From: Flavobacterium salilacus subsp. salilacus
GTDB taxonomy: Bacteria > Bacteroidota > Bacteroidia > Flavobacteriales > Flavobacteriaceae
Direction: 5' to 3'
Assembly (NCBI RefSeq): GCF_004634195.1
Contig: NZ_SKBP01000004.1
Span: 186,001 to 250,000 of the forward strand
Length of the DNA: 64,000 bases
Program-made: the position numbers and the translations under genes
Notes under the pieces: model-generated
What the model was told of the DNA's origin: nothing
The model's input: the letters and a program-made list of their open reading frames with translations, nothing else
The model's database searches: none
Part shown: piece after piece, positions 44,532 through 54,262 of the stretch
How positions within the stretch are numbered: position 1 is the first letter of the stretch
Layout: every line of letters begins with the position of its first letter

Positions 44532-45719
44532 ATGAAAACGCTTTCAGACATTGATTTTAAAGGTAAAAAGGCACTAATAAGGGTAGATTTTAATGTACCT
44601 CTTGACGAGAATTTTAACGTTACTGATACCACGCGTATTGATGCGGCAAAACCCACTATCGATAAAATTTTAAATGACGGCGGGAGTGTTATCCTTATGA
44701 GCCACTTGGGCAGACCAAAGGGTGTGGAGGAAAAATACTCACTTAAACATATTGTGGCAAAAACATCCGAGATATTAGGCAAAGATGTAAAGTTTGTAAC
44801 TAACTGTGTGGGGGATGAGGCTGAAAAAGCTGCTGCTAACCTGCAACCCGGTGAAATATTACTGTTGGAAAACCTGCGTTTTCACGAAGAGGAAGAGGCG
44901 GGCGATGATGCTTTTGCACAAAAACTGGCCAAACTGGGCGATGTTTATGTAAACGATGCTTTTGGTACGGCACACCGCGCGCATGCCTCTACAACCATAG
45001 TGGCGAAATATTTTCCTGAAAATAAGGTTTTTGGTGCGCTTCTTGCGAAAGAAATAGAAAGTTTGGATAAAGTATTAAAAAATAGCGAAAAACCGGTTAC
45101 GGCTGTTTTGGGCGGAAGCAAAGTATCGTCGAAAATTACCGTTATCGAAAATATATTGGATAAAGTAGATCACCTGATTATTGGTGGTGGTATGACCTTT
45201 ACGTTTGTAAAAGCATTAGGCGGAAAAATTGGCGACTCTATTTGCGAGGATGATAAGCAGGAGCTTGCGCTTGAAATATTAAAACAGGCAAAGGCTAAAA
45301 ATGTGCAAATACACCTTCCGGTAGATGTTATAGCAGCCGATGGTTTTAAAAACGATGCCAACACGCAAGTGGTTGATGTTAATGAAATTCCTGATGGATG
45401 GCAAGGGCTTGATGCCGGACCAAAATCATTAGAGAACTTTAAGAAAGTAATTTTAGAATCGAAAACCATACTTTGGAATGGTCCTCTTGGAGTTTTCGAA
45501 ATGGAAAATTTTGCCAAAGGAACTATCACATTGGGCGAATTTATTGCCGAAGCTACACAGAAAGGTGCTTTCTCGCTTGTGGGCGGTGGCGACTCTGTTT
45601 CGGCGGTTAAGCAATTTGGTCTTGAGCCAAAAATGAGTTATGTATCTACAGGAGGCGGTGCCATGCTGGAGATGCTTGAAGGTAAAACCCTGCCGGGTAT
45701 TGCAGCAATACAGGAGTAA
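44532..45719 (+). CDS. pgk: phosphoglycerate kinase
   Basis: Glycolytic enzyme forming ATP and 3-phosphoglycerate from 1,3-bisphosphoglycerate and ADP. At 395 residues it has the normal length. Visible are [13 protein letters not shown] at residues 14-26, [10 protein letters not shown], the [11 protein letters not shown] hinge block, [10 protein letters not shown], and [13 protein letters not shown] at the nucleotide site. Cytoplasmic and constitutive; the gene has a -7 box upstream. Confidence 0.98.
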   Translation: MKTLSDIDFKGKKALIRVDFNVPLDENFNVTDTTRIDAAKPTIDKILNDGGSVILMSHLGRPKGVEEKYSLKHIVAKTSEILGKDVKFVTNCVGDEAEKAAANLQPGEILLLENLRFHEEEEAGDDAFAQKLAKLGDVYVNDAFGTAHRAHASTTIVAKYFPENKVFGALLAKEIESLDKVLKNSEKPVTAVLGGSKVSSKITVIENILDKVDHLIIGGGMTFTFVKALGGKIGDSICEDDKQELALEILKQAKAKNVQIHLPVDVIAADGFKNDANTQVVDVNEIPDGWQGLDAGPKSLENFKKVILESKTILWNGPLGVFEMENFAKGTITLGEFIAEATQKGAFSLVGGGDSVSAVKQFGLEPKMSYVSTGGGAMLEMLEGKTLPGIAAIQE

Positions 45720-45812
45720 CCCTGTTAAAATTTATACGAATACTGCTCCGTTTTAAGTTATAAGCTACAAGTGCTGTTACAATAGGTGCAGTTTAACGTT
45801 AAAAAGTAATTT

Positions 45813-47540
45813 ATGAACAAAAAGAGAATATTGTCTGTTGTTTTTGCATTCTTTTCTTTTGCCGTATTTGCACAGGAAAGTGCCGAAGCGGAAGTGAGTA
45901 TGCCGGAAGTTAAACTTTCATATATCGATTCGTTAAAAGCTACATTTATTCATAATGAAGAGCTTACCTGTGTGGACAGCCTTTGGGTAAAGGAATTGAT
46001 AAGCGAGGATCTTTTTGCAGCAATGCAGGAGGATATACAAAATATAAACCCGGATGATGAGGTTGATTACGACCTTTCTACTCCCATGCTAAAAGAAAGG
46101 CTTGCCAAACTCGATGCGGTTTCGCCTTTTCATATAGAATACAGCAAAGGGCTGGAAAATATTATAAAAGCATACCTTAAAAACCGTCCGAGATCTTTCA
46201 GCAGGTTAATGGCGTTATCAGAATATTATTTCCCTCTGTTCGAAGAGTACCTCTCTAAGTACAACGTACCAATGGAAATAAAATACCTTGCCGTGATAGA
46301 ATCAGCATTAAACCCTCGTGCAAAATCGAGAGTGGGTGCCACAGGGCTTTGGCAGTTTATGTACCCTACGGGCAAACAGTTTAACCTTGAGGTAAACTCG
46401 TATGTTGATGAAAGGTGCGACCCTATAAAAGCTACCGAAGCCGCCTGCCAGTACCTGTCCAGCCTGTACAACATATTTGGCGACTGGGACTTGGTTTTAG
46501 CGTCCTACAATGCAGGGCCGGGCAACGTTACTAAGGCAATACGCCGTTCGGGCAGTTATAAAAACTACTGGAATATACGACCAAAACTGCCTAAGGAAAC
46601 ACAGGGGTATGTACCGGCTTTTCTTGCTACAATGTATGTATATGAATACTCTAAAGAGCATGGCATTACAGGCAACAAAGCCCCAATGACTTATTTTGAA
46701 ACAGATACCGTAATGGTAAAACGCCAAATGTCGTTTAAACAAATTGCCGGTTTGCTTGATGTGCCTATGGAGCAATTGCAGTTACTCAATCCTATTTATA
46801 AGCTGGATGTTATACCTTATACTATAGAGAAACCGCATTACCTGAGGTTGCCTAAAGATAAAATAGGCTTATTTACCTCTAACGAGAAAGCTATTTATGC
46901 TTATATAGATTATGAAGCCAACCAGAGAGAGAAGCCTCATTTTGTAACGGAACGTCAGGAGGCTGTTGCTCAGGCGAAGGTAATGGACGGTAAAAAAATA
47001 ATTACTACTACCGAAACCTATAAGGTGAGGAGTGGCGACAATTTGGGTGCAATAGCCAATAAATATAATATATCCGTATCAGAATTAAAACAATGGAACG
47101 GTCTTAGAGGGAATATGATAAGGGCAGGGCAAAACCTGAAAATAAAAAAAGAAAAGATTGTTGATATGCCCAAACCCAAAGTGGAGGCTATAGCCGAAAT
47201 TAAACCCAAAGAAGTTAAAAAAGAAAAGCCCAAACCACTGATGGTTGATATCATCAAGCCGGTTGATGAAGAAGCGGCTGATGAAGTTGCCGAAGAAACC
47301 GAAATAGGCGAAGAAACCGAAACGGTTGAAGTAGCCACCGTTACAACCAAAGATAAGAAGGAAAAAGATAAGGAATTTGACTACGAAAAAGCGCATCTCT
47401 ACATTGTTCAAAAAGGAGATTCGTTATTCAGTATTGCCAGAAAACATCCCGGCGTAACGGTAGAGAACCTGAAAAGCTGGAACAAAATACAGGGAGAAAA
47501 CATAAAGCCCGGCATGAAGCTGAAGGTTATTGTTAACTAA
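45813..47540 (+). CDS. MltD-like lytic transglycosylase with two LysM domains
   Basis: A 575-residue exported protein (signal peptide about 1-20). The SLT transglycosylase domain runs from about 140 to 290 with catalytic Glu163 in AVIESALNPRA, followed by GATGLWQFMYPTG and ASYNAGPGNV. Two LysM peptidoglycan-binding repeats lie at about 405-450 (VRSGDNLGAIANKY) and 530-573 (VQKGDSLFSIARKH), joined by an acidic/Lys-rich Pro-Lys linker. This is the MltD architecture and cleaves glycan strands in the periplasm. Confidence 0.92.
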   Translation: MNKKRILSVVFAFFSFAVFAQESAEAEVSMPEVKLSYIDSLKATFIHNEELTCVDSLWVKELISEDLFAAMQEDIQNINPDDEVDYDLSTPMLKERLAKLDAVSPFHIEYSKGLENIIKAYLKNRPRSFSRLMALSEYYFPLFEEYLSKYNVPMEIKYLAVIESALNPRAKSRVGATGLWQFMYPTGKQFNLEVNSYVDERCDPIKATEAACQYLSSLYNIFGDWDLVLASYNAGPGNVTKAIRRSGSYKNYWNIRPKLPKETQGYVPAFLATMYVYEYSKEHGITGNKAPMTYFETDTVMVKRQMSFKQIAGLLDVPMEQLQLLNPIYKLDVIPYTIEKPHYLRLPKDKIGLFTSNEKAIYAYIDYEANQREKPHFVTERQEAVAQAKVMDGKKIITTTETYKVRSGDNLGAIANKYNISVSELKQWNGLRGNMIRAGQNLKIKKEKIVDMPKPKVEAIAEIKPKEVKKEKPKPLMVDIIKPVDEEAADEVAEETEIGEETETVEVATVTTKDKKEKDKEFDYEKAHLYIVQKGDSLFSIARKHPGVTVENLKSWNKIQGENIKPGMKLKVIVN

Positions 47541-47556
47541 TGTAAAAAAGCATATT

Positions 47557-48537
47557 ATGATGAAAAGAATGAAACAAATAGTATTTTTTGTTTTTGTTCT
47601 TTGCACTGCGGCCTGCAAAAATGACAACGACGGCGAAGCGACAGCATCCAAAGGAAACATCAATGAGATATCAATCATTATAAATGATGCATTATGGAGT
47701 GGCGACGTGGGGGACAGCCTGCGCAAAAAGCTCGCTGCGCCGGTAGATGGACTTACCCAGGAAGAGCCGCTTTTTACCCTGAACCAATATCATGAAAGCA
47801 CCTTTGGCGAAGCTCTTAAAAAAGGCAGAAACATTATTATAATCGATAAAGGGGGCAAAAAAGAATATACTTCACAGAAAAACAGTTTTTGCGCACCGCA
47901 AAACATATTTACTTTTAGCGGAGAGACTATTGATGACCTGCTGGATCTTATAGAGATGCATTCTGACGAAATAATCAGGAAAATAAAGGAAACTGAAATA
48001 GCCGAAAACCAAAAACGTAATAAAAAAGCGGGATTGCTGGATACAATTCGCTTTAAACAACAATTTGATATATCAATAATGGTACCTGCCACCTATGCAT
48101 ATGCCATAGAAAATAAAAGTTTTGTGTGGCTTAAAAAAGATATACCCAGCGGCAATACCAATATACTCCTTTACAGCGTACCGTATGACAGAATAGAACA
48201 TGATAAAACGATACTGAGTAACATTATCAGTATGCGCGATTCTATTGGTAATATGTACATACACGGGCAGGAAGAAGGTATGTATATGAAAACCGAAGAA
48301 GCCTACTCACCCTATTTATTCATGACAAGCTTTAAAGACAAGCGCGCTTTTGAAACACGGGGCAACTGGGAAATGGAAAATGATTTTATGAATGGTCCAT
48401 TTCTTAATTATGCTATTCGCGATGATAAACACGAGTGCTATTTGGTGATAGAAGGCTTTATTTACAGCCCTTCATCACCCAAGCGCGACCTCATCATAGA
48501 GCTGGAGTCGATTATCAAGTCACTACAATTCCGGTAA
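47557..48537 (+). CDS. DUF4837 family lipoprotein
   Basis: A 326-residue lipoprotein; I use the ATG at 47557 as start since the following residues form a proper lipoprotein signal ending in the Cys of TAACKND. The 47530 start would lie inside the transglycosylase gene. The sequence has the DUF4837 landmarks: INEISIIINDALWSGDVGD near the N-terminus, GLTQEEPLFTLNQY and a C-terminal GPFLNYAI block. DUF4837 proteins are restricted to Bacteroidota and of unknown function. Directly downstream of the MltD-like gene. Confidence 0.85.
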   Translation: MMKRMKQIVFFVFVLCTAACKNDNDGEATASKGNINEISIIINDALWSGDVGDSLRKKLAAPVDGLTQEEPLFTLNQYHESTFGEALKKGRNIIIIDKGGKKEYTSQKNSFCAPQNIFTFSGETIDDLLDLIEMHSDEIIRKIKETEIAENQKRNKKAGLLDTIRFKQQFDISIMVPATYAYAIENKSFVWLKKDIPSGNTNILLYSVPYDRIEHDKTILSNIISMRDSIGNMYIHGQEEGMYMKTEEAYSPYLFMTSFKDKRAFETRGNWEMENDFMNGPFLNYAIRDDKHECYLVIEGFIYSPSSPKRDLIIELESIIKSLQFR

Positions 48538-48554
48538 ATGATTCAATTTCAAAA
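48536..48554 (+). repeat. direct repeat, left copy
   Basis: AAATGATTCAATTTCAAAA at the start of the hypothetical lipoprotein gene; an 18-base copy lacking one T starts elaA-like gene at 49179-49196. Confidence 0.55.
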
Positions 48555-49179
48555 AACACTTTTATACTATAAACTCCTACTTTTTGCAATAGTTATAAGT
48601 TTTTTTTCATTTACCTCATGTAAAACAAAACCCATAACAAAGTCCAAAATTGTAGGGAAATATTCCTGCAAAATATCTGACCATCATAATATCTCATTGA
48701 TGCTTGAAGAGAGTGGCAGGTTTATATATGACTATAATGAATCTTTAAACTTCATGAAATCAGAAGGCGAATGGTTTTTAAAGGATAATACATTAATACT
48801 GAATAGCTGGAATATAGGGAAAGAGGATTACATTATTGTTGAAGAAAATAATAGTAAGCCAAAAAGATGTATTGAAATAAAATATTATGATAATTTATCC
48901 TTTCAATACTGTACAGTTATTCTAAATAATTCAGAAAAGATGTATGCTGATGGAAATGGTCTAATTTTTTTAGATGTAAATCAAAAAGTAGAATCTATTA
49001 AAATTGAACTTTTTGATGATATTACTGTTTATGAATATAAGCCCAATAATCCCGACACGAAGGTTTTCACTATTACTTTCATGCGTGATGGTTTTAATAC
49101 GGTTTATTTTAATAATGAAAAAGGTAAATTTGTACATAATATGCTAAAAATTCTCAACAGAGAATTTATAAAACAATAA
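48538..49179 (+). CDS. hypothetical lipoprotein-like protein flanked by direct repeats
   Basis: A 213-residue protein beginning directly after the DUF4837 stop. A signal-like hydrophobic stretch ends at FTSCKTKP (lipobox S-Cys), so it is probably a lipoprotein. No family recognised; the mature part is beta-strand-rich (SLMLEESGRFIYDY). It is more AT-rich than its neighbours. The sequence around its start is repeated at the start of the next gene, which suggests the gene was inserted between DUF4837 and the acetyltransferase. Confidence 0.65.
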   Translation: MIQFQKTLLYYKLLLFAIVISFFSFTSCKTKPITKSKIVGKYSCKISDHHNISLMLEESGRFIYDYNESLNFMKSEGEWFLKDNTLILNSWNIGKEDYIIVEENNSKPKRCIEIKYYDNLSFQYCTVILNNSEKMYADGNGLIFLDVNQKVESIKIELFDDITVYEYKPNNPDTKVFTITFMRDGFNTVYFNNEKGKFVHNMLKILNREFIKQ

Positions 49180-49196
49180 AATGATTCAATTCAAAA
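49179..49196 (+). repeat. direct repeat, right copy
   Basis: AAATGATTCAATTCAAAA, matching 48536-48554 except for one missing T. Confidence 0.55.
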
Positions 49197-49624
49197 TAAA
49201 GCGATTTAACGAGTTTTCATTACACGAACTATACTCAGTGCTGCAACTGCGCAGCGAAGCGTTTGTAGTAGAGCAAAACTGCATATATCAGGATATAGAT
49301 GGTAAAGACGAAAAGGCATTACACCTATTGGGCGTTTATGAGGATAAAATTGTTGCCTATGCCCGCCTTTTCGAGCCGGGATATTATTTTGAAGAAGCTG
49401 CCATTGGGCGCGTAGTTATCAGCAATAACTATCGTGACAGGAAATGGGGACACCACCTTATGGATGCGGCTATAACCGGTATTGCAACGCATTATAATAC
49501 CAATACCATTACCATATCGGCACAGTTGTACTTAAAAAAGTTTTATGAAACTCACGGATTTATTCAGGTAGGTGAGGGGTATCTTGAAGATGATATTCCC
49601 CATATCAGGATGAAACGACAGTAA
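49181..49624 (+). CDS. ElaA-like GNAT acetyltransferase
   Basis: A 147-residue GNAT-fold N-acetyltransferase. Features: YSVLQLRSEAFVVEQNCIYQ (ElaA-specific N-terminal part), ALHLLGVYEDKIVAYAR, and the acetyl-CoA-binding block AIGRVVISNNYRDRKWGHHL at about 85-104. The C-terminal FYETHGF is the usual GNAT end. Substrate unknown. It begins 1 bp after the hypothetical lipoprotein stop. Confidence 0.85.
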   Translation: MIQFKIKRFNEFSLHELYSVLQLRSEAFVVEQNCIYQDIDGKDEKALHLLGVYEDKIVAYARLFEPGYYFEEAAIGRVVISNNYRDRKWGHHLMDAAITGIATHYNTNTITISAQLYLKKFYETHGFIQVGEGYLEDDIPHIRMKRQ

Positions 49625-49682
49625 ATGATTTAGATTTCATAGCGTACTGCAACTGATTAGACTGCGACTTGAAAACGGAATA

Positions 49683-50501
49683 CTAAATCTTAGTAATAAC
49701 CAGTTCTACCCTTCGGTCATATTCAGAGCCCTTGCCAAGCGGAACGGTATTGCCATACCCTTTGTACGTCATTCTGTTGGCATTAATTCTTTTGCCGAGT
49801 AAAAATTTATATACTGTTTTTGCACGGTTTATAGATAACTCCCGCTTACGGGTATCCTTATCTATAGCTTCTTTTTGAAAAGTAGGAGTACAACATATAT
49901 GACCCTGTATCTCGAATTGCAGGTTTTTATATTTCTGTAATAAACGAGCAATTTTTTCAAGCTCCGCTCTCGATTTTCCTGTTAGCTTACTGCTGCCCCG
50001 TTCAAAAAGAATATTTTGCAGATAAATGCGGTCGCCCACAATCAAATCCTTTTTTACAGTATTATATACGCCCGGCTCAAGCTTTGGCGGTGGCAGCGGT
50101 TCAAAGTTTACCACGACATCCACCCGGCGGTTTTTAGAACGCGCTTCCGATACGTTGTCTATATCATCTTCTAAAAGGATGCGCCCTTTACCCTCTATGG
50201 TTACAATAATTTTGTTTTTAATACCACTGTTTACCATTTTGTCTTTAATGGTATTAGCACGATTGTTAGACAGTTTAAAGTTGTATTCATCTTTACCCCT
50301 GTCGTCGCAGTAGCCAAATATCTGTATGCTTTCAATACGTGTGGTATCTATCGCATTTATAAAAGCCACTACATTATTACCCTGTTTATCATCCAGATTA
50401 TATTTGTCAAATTCAAAATATATGGAGTAAACAGTCTCCTCTTGTGCAAGCGTAATGTTGGTAACCAGCAGTAAGATTAATATGTTGAAAAATGTTTTCA
50501 T
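49683..50501 (-). CDS. exported protein with two OmpA-like domains
   Basis: A 272-residue protein with a signal peptide (about 1-19) and two consecutive OmpA-C-type domains: residues 24-132 (YFEFDKYNLDDKQ, GYCDDRGKDEYN, RSKNRRVDVVV) and 160-270 (ILFERGSSKLTGKSR, GHICCTPTFQ, YDRRVELVI). Each has the NxxLSxxRA-like helix and the R-R-V peptidoglycan-binding end. Duplicate OmpA domains suggest peptidoglycan attachment without a beta-barrel. It starts 24 bp after the KUP stop and may be read with it. Confidence 0.85.
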   Translation of the reverse strand: MKTFFNILILLLVTNITLAQEETVYSIYFEFDKYNLDDKQGNNVVAFINAIDTTRIESIQIFGYCDDRGKDEYNFKLSNNRANTIKDKMVNSGIKNKIIVTIEGKGRILLEDDIDNVSEARSKNRRVDVVVNFEPLPPPKLEPGVYNTVKKDLIVGDRIYLQNILFERGSSKLTGKSRAELEKIARLLQKYKNLQFEIQGHICCTPTFQKEAIDKDTRKRELSINRAKTVYKFLLGKRINANRMTYKGYGNTVPLGKGSEYDRRVELVITKI

Positions 50502-50525
50502 TATTCTGCTAATTTAATAAAAAAT

Positions 50526-52496
50526 TTACTCATCTACCCGCGTCAGCATGACATCTTCAGGCGGGTGTATTACTATCGGGAACTTTTCTACTTTAACAGA
50601 ACTGCTGTCCAGCCCGAAAGCTCTGCCTTCGGAAAGGCTCACTTTTTTCAGCAGTTGGTATATATCCAGTATTATTCTTTCATACCAAGGCAGCTCATTA
50701 TCATAGGACATGAATTTTTCTATAATTACAAACTTAAAATCGCCGATAACATTGTTTCTGTTTAAAGATTCATAACGACTTGTAATATCTACTTCGCCGC
50801 GTTCTACCATATCTTTTACCACCTCTTTAAACAAAAGGTTGATTCGTGGTGCTACCCTGAAACCCAAATAAAAATCAACCCGAATTACATTATTCTCTAT
50901 AATCTCGCGCACGCGATAATCCATCCGATACGGTTCATCAACTACATTAACGTGCAAAAACCAATATAAGTCTGCGCGTTTTGGTCTTTTTTGCAATATA
51001 GAATATAATACTTTCGACTCTATTTCGTCACTAAACTGGGCATTGGTTAAATACACCAGGTGTGTGGCATATTTAGGGATAGAAAGGTCGTTACTAAGCT
51101 CTGAAAGTACTGTTTTATAATTTTCTACTTTAGTAAATTCAGTATAACCGCTTCGTATCTTTTTGGCGGTGTACCATACCGCCATGATTACACAGAGCAT
51201 CCCGGCAATAATCAGCGAAACATAACCCCCGTGGCTAAATTTGCTGATATTGGCTATAAGAAACGAAAACTCTATAGTAAGATATACCAGCATAATGCCT
51301 GTAATGACAAAAGGGTTATAGCGCTTCATAATCATGTAAAAGTTGAGCAGTATCGTGGTCATAATCATGCAAAGCACGATAGCCAGCCCATAGGCCGCCT
51401 CCATATTGCCCGATTCCCTAAAGTGCAGCACGATAAACACGCAACCCAGAAACAACAGCCAGTTGATGGATGGAATATAGATTTGTCCCCTAAAGTCAGT
51501 TGGGAATTTCACCGAAACTTTTGGCCAGAAATTGAGGCGCATTGCCTCGCTGATAAGCGTAAAAGAGCCTGATATAAGTGCCTGAGAGGCAATAATAGCT
51601 GCAGAGGCTGCAATGGCAATACCTACCGGAATAAACCATTCCGGCATAATCAGGTAAAATGGGTTGGCAGGATTCCCTACGTGACCGCTCAAGCTGGTTA
51701 AATTGCTGCCGGTATGTGAGATAAGATAAGCTCCCTGCCCAAAATAGTTGAGTACCAACATGATTTTTACAAATATCCAGCTTACGCGAATGTTATTCCT
51801 GCCACAGTGCCCCATGTCGCTGTACAAAGCCTCAGCCCCTGTAGTACACAGAAATACAAAACCAAGCACATAAAACCCTTCGTGGTGTATGCTAAGCAAG
51901 TGAATGGCATAGTAAGGGTTAAGAGCTTTAAAAATACTCAGGTCGCCCGCTATTTGAATAACACCCAGTATGCCCAGCATACTAAACCAAACCAGCATCA
52001 TAGGGCCAAAAAAACGACCCACGAATTTAGTGCCGAACCGCTGTATAAAGAACAGCATAAAAATTATGGATATTACTATTGGTACGGTATCCAGTTCAGG
52101 GTTATAAATTTTAAGCCCTTCTATTGCAGATGAAACCGATATGGGCGGTGTGATGATGCCGTCTGCAAGCAGGGCACTACCACCAATTATTGCGGGTATG
52201 ATAAGCCCTTTTTTCTTGAGCCTTTTTACAAGTGTGTAAAGTGAGAATATACCGCCTTCGCCTTTGTTATCGGCTTGTAGCGTGAGCAGTACATATTTTA
52301 GGGTTGTTTGTAATGTTAATGTCCAGAAGATACAGGACAGTGCGCCAAGTACAACCTCCTCCTTTATGGGTACTTCGCCCATTATGGCTTTCATAACATA
52401 AAGGGGTGAGGTACCTATATCCCCATAGATTATTCCTAATGTAACAATAAGTCCTCCCGTTGTTACTTTACTAAGGTTGTTGTGATTACTGCTCAC
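50526..52496 (-). CDS. kup: KUP-family potassium transporter
   Basis: A 656-residue potassium uptake permease. The sequence has about twelve membrane helices over residues 15-450 and a cytoplasmic C-terminal domain of 200 residues. KUP signatures are GIIYGDIGTSPLYVMKAI, DNKGEGGIFSLYTLV and FLCTTGAEALYSDMGHCGR near 215-235. Normal length. The gene is followed by the OmpA-like gene. Confidence 0.95.
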   Translation of the reverse strand: MSSNHNNLSKVTTGGLIVTLGIIYGDIGTSPLYVMKAIMGEVPIKEEVVLGALSCIFWTLTLQTTLKYVLLTLQADNKGEGGIFSLYTLVKRLKKKGLIIPAIIGGSALLADGIITPPISVSSAIEGLKIYNPELDTVPIVISIIFMLFFIQRFGTKFVGRFFGPMMLVWFSMLGILGVIQIAGDLSIFKALNPYYAIHLLSIHHEGFYVLGFVFLCTTGAEALYSDMGHCGRNNIRVSWIFVKIMLVLNYFGQGAYLISHTGSNLTSLSGHVGNPANPFYLIMPEWFIPVGIAIAASAAIIASQALISGSFTLISEAMRLNFWPKVSVKFPTDFRGQIYIPSINWLLFLGCVFIVLHFRESGNMEAAYGLAIVLCMIMTTILLNFYMIMKRYNPFVITGIMLVYLTIEFSFLIANISKFSHGGYVSLIIAGMLCVIMAVWYTAKKIRSGYTEFTKVENYKTVLSELSNDLSIPKYATHLVYLTNAQFSDEIESKVLYSILQKRPKRADLYWFLHVNVVDEPYRMDYRVREIIENNVIRVDFYLGFRVAPRINLLFKEVVKDMVERGEVDITSRYESLNRNNVIGDFKFVIIEKFMSYDNELPWYERIILDIYQLLKKVSLSEGRAFGLDSSSVKVEKFPIVIHPPEDVMLTRVDE

Positions 52497-52576
52497 TTCT
52501 GTTAAAGTTAAAAAAGCAAAGGTATATGTTTTTAACTATTTGATGCCTATTCCCGCGGATATTTAAACTTTGACAA

Positions 52577-52612
52577 TAAAAATATCCTCTGTCTTTTAGG
52601 GCAGAGGATATT
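52577..52612. terminator. terminator of ctpA
   Basis: Stem AATATCCTCTG / CAGAGGATATT with a 10-base loop directly after the ctpA stop on the minus strand; the T-tract is modest. Confidence 0.75.
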
Positions 52613-52621
52613 GAGCCATTT

Positions 52622-54259
52622 CTATTTCAGCAGAATCTTGCTGTATTCGGCGGTGTTATTAAGTAATGCTGTCGATTTCATAATCTCAGGATTACTGGTG
52701 GTGTAGTATTTATACAACCCTTCTTTATACTGATAGCGTTTTATAGCTTCATCGAGCATTAATTTTTTAATTTCGTTTTTATGCTCGTTAAGCTCTTTCT
52801 CCTCACTTTTTTCCAGAGCCGTAAGCAGTTGCTTGTACTCTGTGGCAATATTCTCATCTATTTTTTCTTTTACCGAAGCTTCATACATCAATTTCAGTGC
52901 TTTCTCGGTTTCAGTATCAAATTCAAAATCTTCTTTTTTCAGGAATTTTTTAAAATCCTCAAAGTCCGCATCCGTTATTTTGGGCAGTGTGTTACCCAAA
53001 TTCGGGTTCTTGTAGTAATAAGTAGTAATGTAGTTAAATATAGCATCATTACGTTGTAGTGCATCGGCTATGGTACTTTGTTTCGATTCTTCCAGTATTA
53101 TATCGGGCAGTATTCCGCCACCGTCATATACGGTACGACCTTTTCGGGTTTTAAAAGCATTATAATCTTTTTCGTTAATACGAATCGCTTTACCATCCGC
53201 ATCTTTATGAGTATAATCCAATGCCTGTATGCCACGCCCCGATGGGGTGTAGTAGCGCGATATGGTTACTTTTACCTGCGTGCCATAAGTAAGTTCCAGT
53301 GGGCGTTGCACCAGTCCTTTACCAAAACTACGGCTGCCCACAATAACGGCGCGGTCTAAATCCTGCAATGCTCCCGAAACAATCTCCGAAGCTGAGGCAC
53401 TTTTGCCGTCTATCAAAACCACCAAAGGAATTTCAGTATCTACAGGAGTTTTTTGTGTTTTGTATATAGTATTATATTTCTCGTTTTTCGATTTTGTGGT
53501 AACAATAACTTCGCCTTCGGGCAGGAAAATATTGCAGATGTTTACCGCCTCGTTAAGCAGCCCTCCGGGGTTGCCCCTCAGGTCGAGTATTATTTTTTTG
53601 GCACCCTGATTTTTTAGTTCCAGTAATGCCGCTTTGGTTTCGCTCGATGCCTTGATGTTAAATTGCGACAGCACAATGTAGCCCGTTTCTTTATCTACCA
53701 TGGCAAAGTAGGGTACAGCCCTCAAATCAACTTCATCCAGTACCAGCTCAGTGCTAAGCACTTTACCCTGACGTTTGTATTTTATGTCAATTTTAGTATT
53801 GCGCGTGCCCTTAAGCAGTTCGCCCGCATCTTCTTTAAACTCGGCAAGGTTTACATCGCCTATCTGTATAATCTCGTCGCCTGCTTTAAGCCCTGCTTTG
53901 TCGGCAGCATAGTCTTTATAAGGCTCTTTTATTATCAGCCTGCCCTCTTTGCGGGTTATGAGTGCGCCAATGCCGGTATATTCGCCTGTATTGTTTATTT
54001 TAAACTTGGCAACATCTGCCTCGTTAAAGTAGTTGGTATAAGGATCTAAATCGGCAAGCATGCTCTTAATGGCAGTATCCATGAGCTCGCCGGGGTTGGT
54101 TTCATCTACATAGTTGGTATTAACCGTTTTAAACAGTGTAGTGAATATTTCTATTTGCTTTGCGATTTCAAAGAAATCGTTTTTAAAGCTTGTGCCAACG
54201 AACAGAAAAACAACAGCAAGGGTCGTGACAACATATCTTTTCTTGAGTTTGGAAAGCAT
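52622..54259 (-). CDS. ctpA: carboxy-terminal processing protease (S41 family)
   Basis: A 545-residue periplasmic protease with an N-terminal membrane/signal helix, a PDZ domain at about 90-170 (AGLKAGDEIIQIGDV), and the S41 catalytic domain at 190-380 with Ser in DGKSASASEIV and Lys in SRSFGKGLVQ. The substrate-binding DLRGNPGGLL segment is present. A helical C-terminal part of about 130 residues follows. The gene is third in a run rnpA, DUF4349, ctpA. Confidence 0.94.
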   Translation of the reverse strand: MLSKLKKRYVVTTLAVVFLFVGTSFKNDFFEIAKQIEIFTTLFKTVNTNYVDETNPGELMDTAIKSMLADLDPYTNYFNEADVAKFKINNTGEYTGIGALITRKEGRLIIKEPYKDYAADKAGLKAGDEIIQIGDVNLAEFKEDAGELLKGTRNTKIDIKYKRQGKVLSTELVLDEVDLRAVPYFAMVDKETGYIVLSQFNIKASSETKAALLELKNQGAKKIILDLRGNPGGLLNEAVNICNIFLPEGEVIVTTKSKNEKYNTIYKTQKTPVDTEIPLVVLIDGKSASASEIVSGALQDLDRAVIVGSRSFGKGLVQRPLELTYGTQVKVTISRYYTPSGRGIQALDYTHKDADGKAIRINEKDYNAFKTRKGRTVYDGGGILPDIILEESKQSTIADALQRNDAIFNYITTYYYKNPNLGNTLPKITDADFEDFKKFLKKEDFEFDTETEKALKLMYEASVKEKIDENIATEYKQLLTALEKSEEKELNEHKNEIKKLMLDEAIKRYQYKEGLYKYYTTSNPEIMKSTALLNNTAEYSKILLK

Positions 54260-54262
54260 AGT

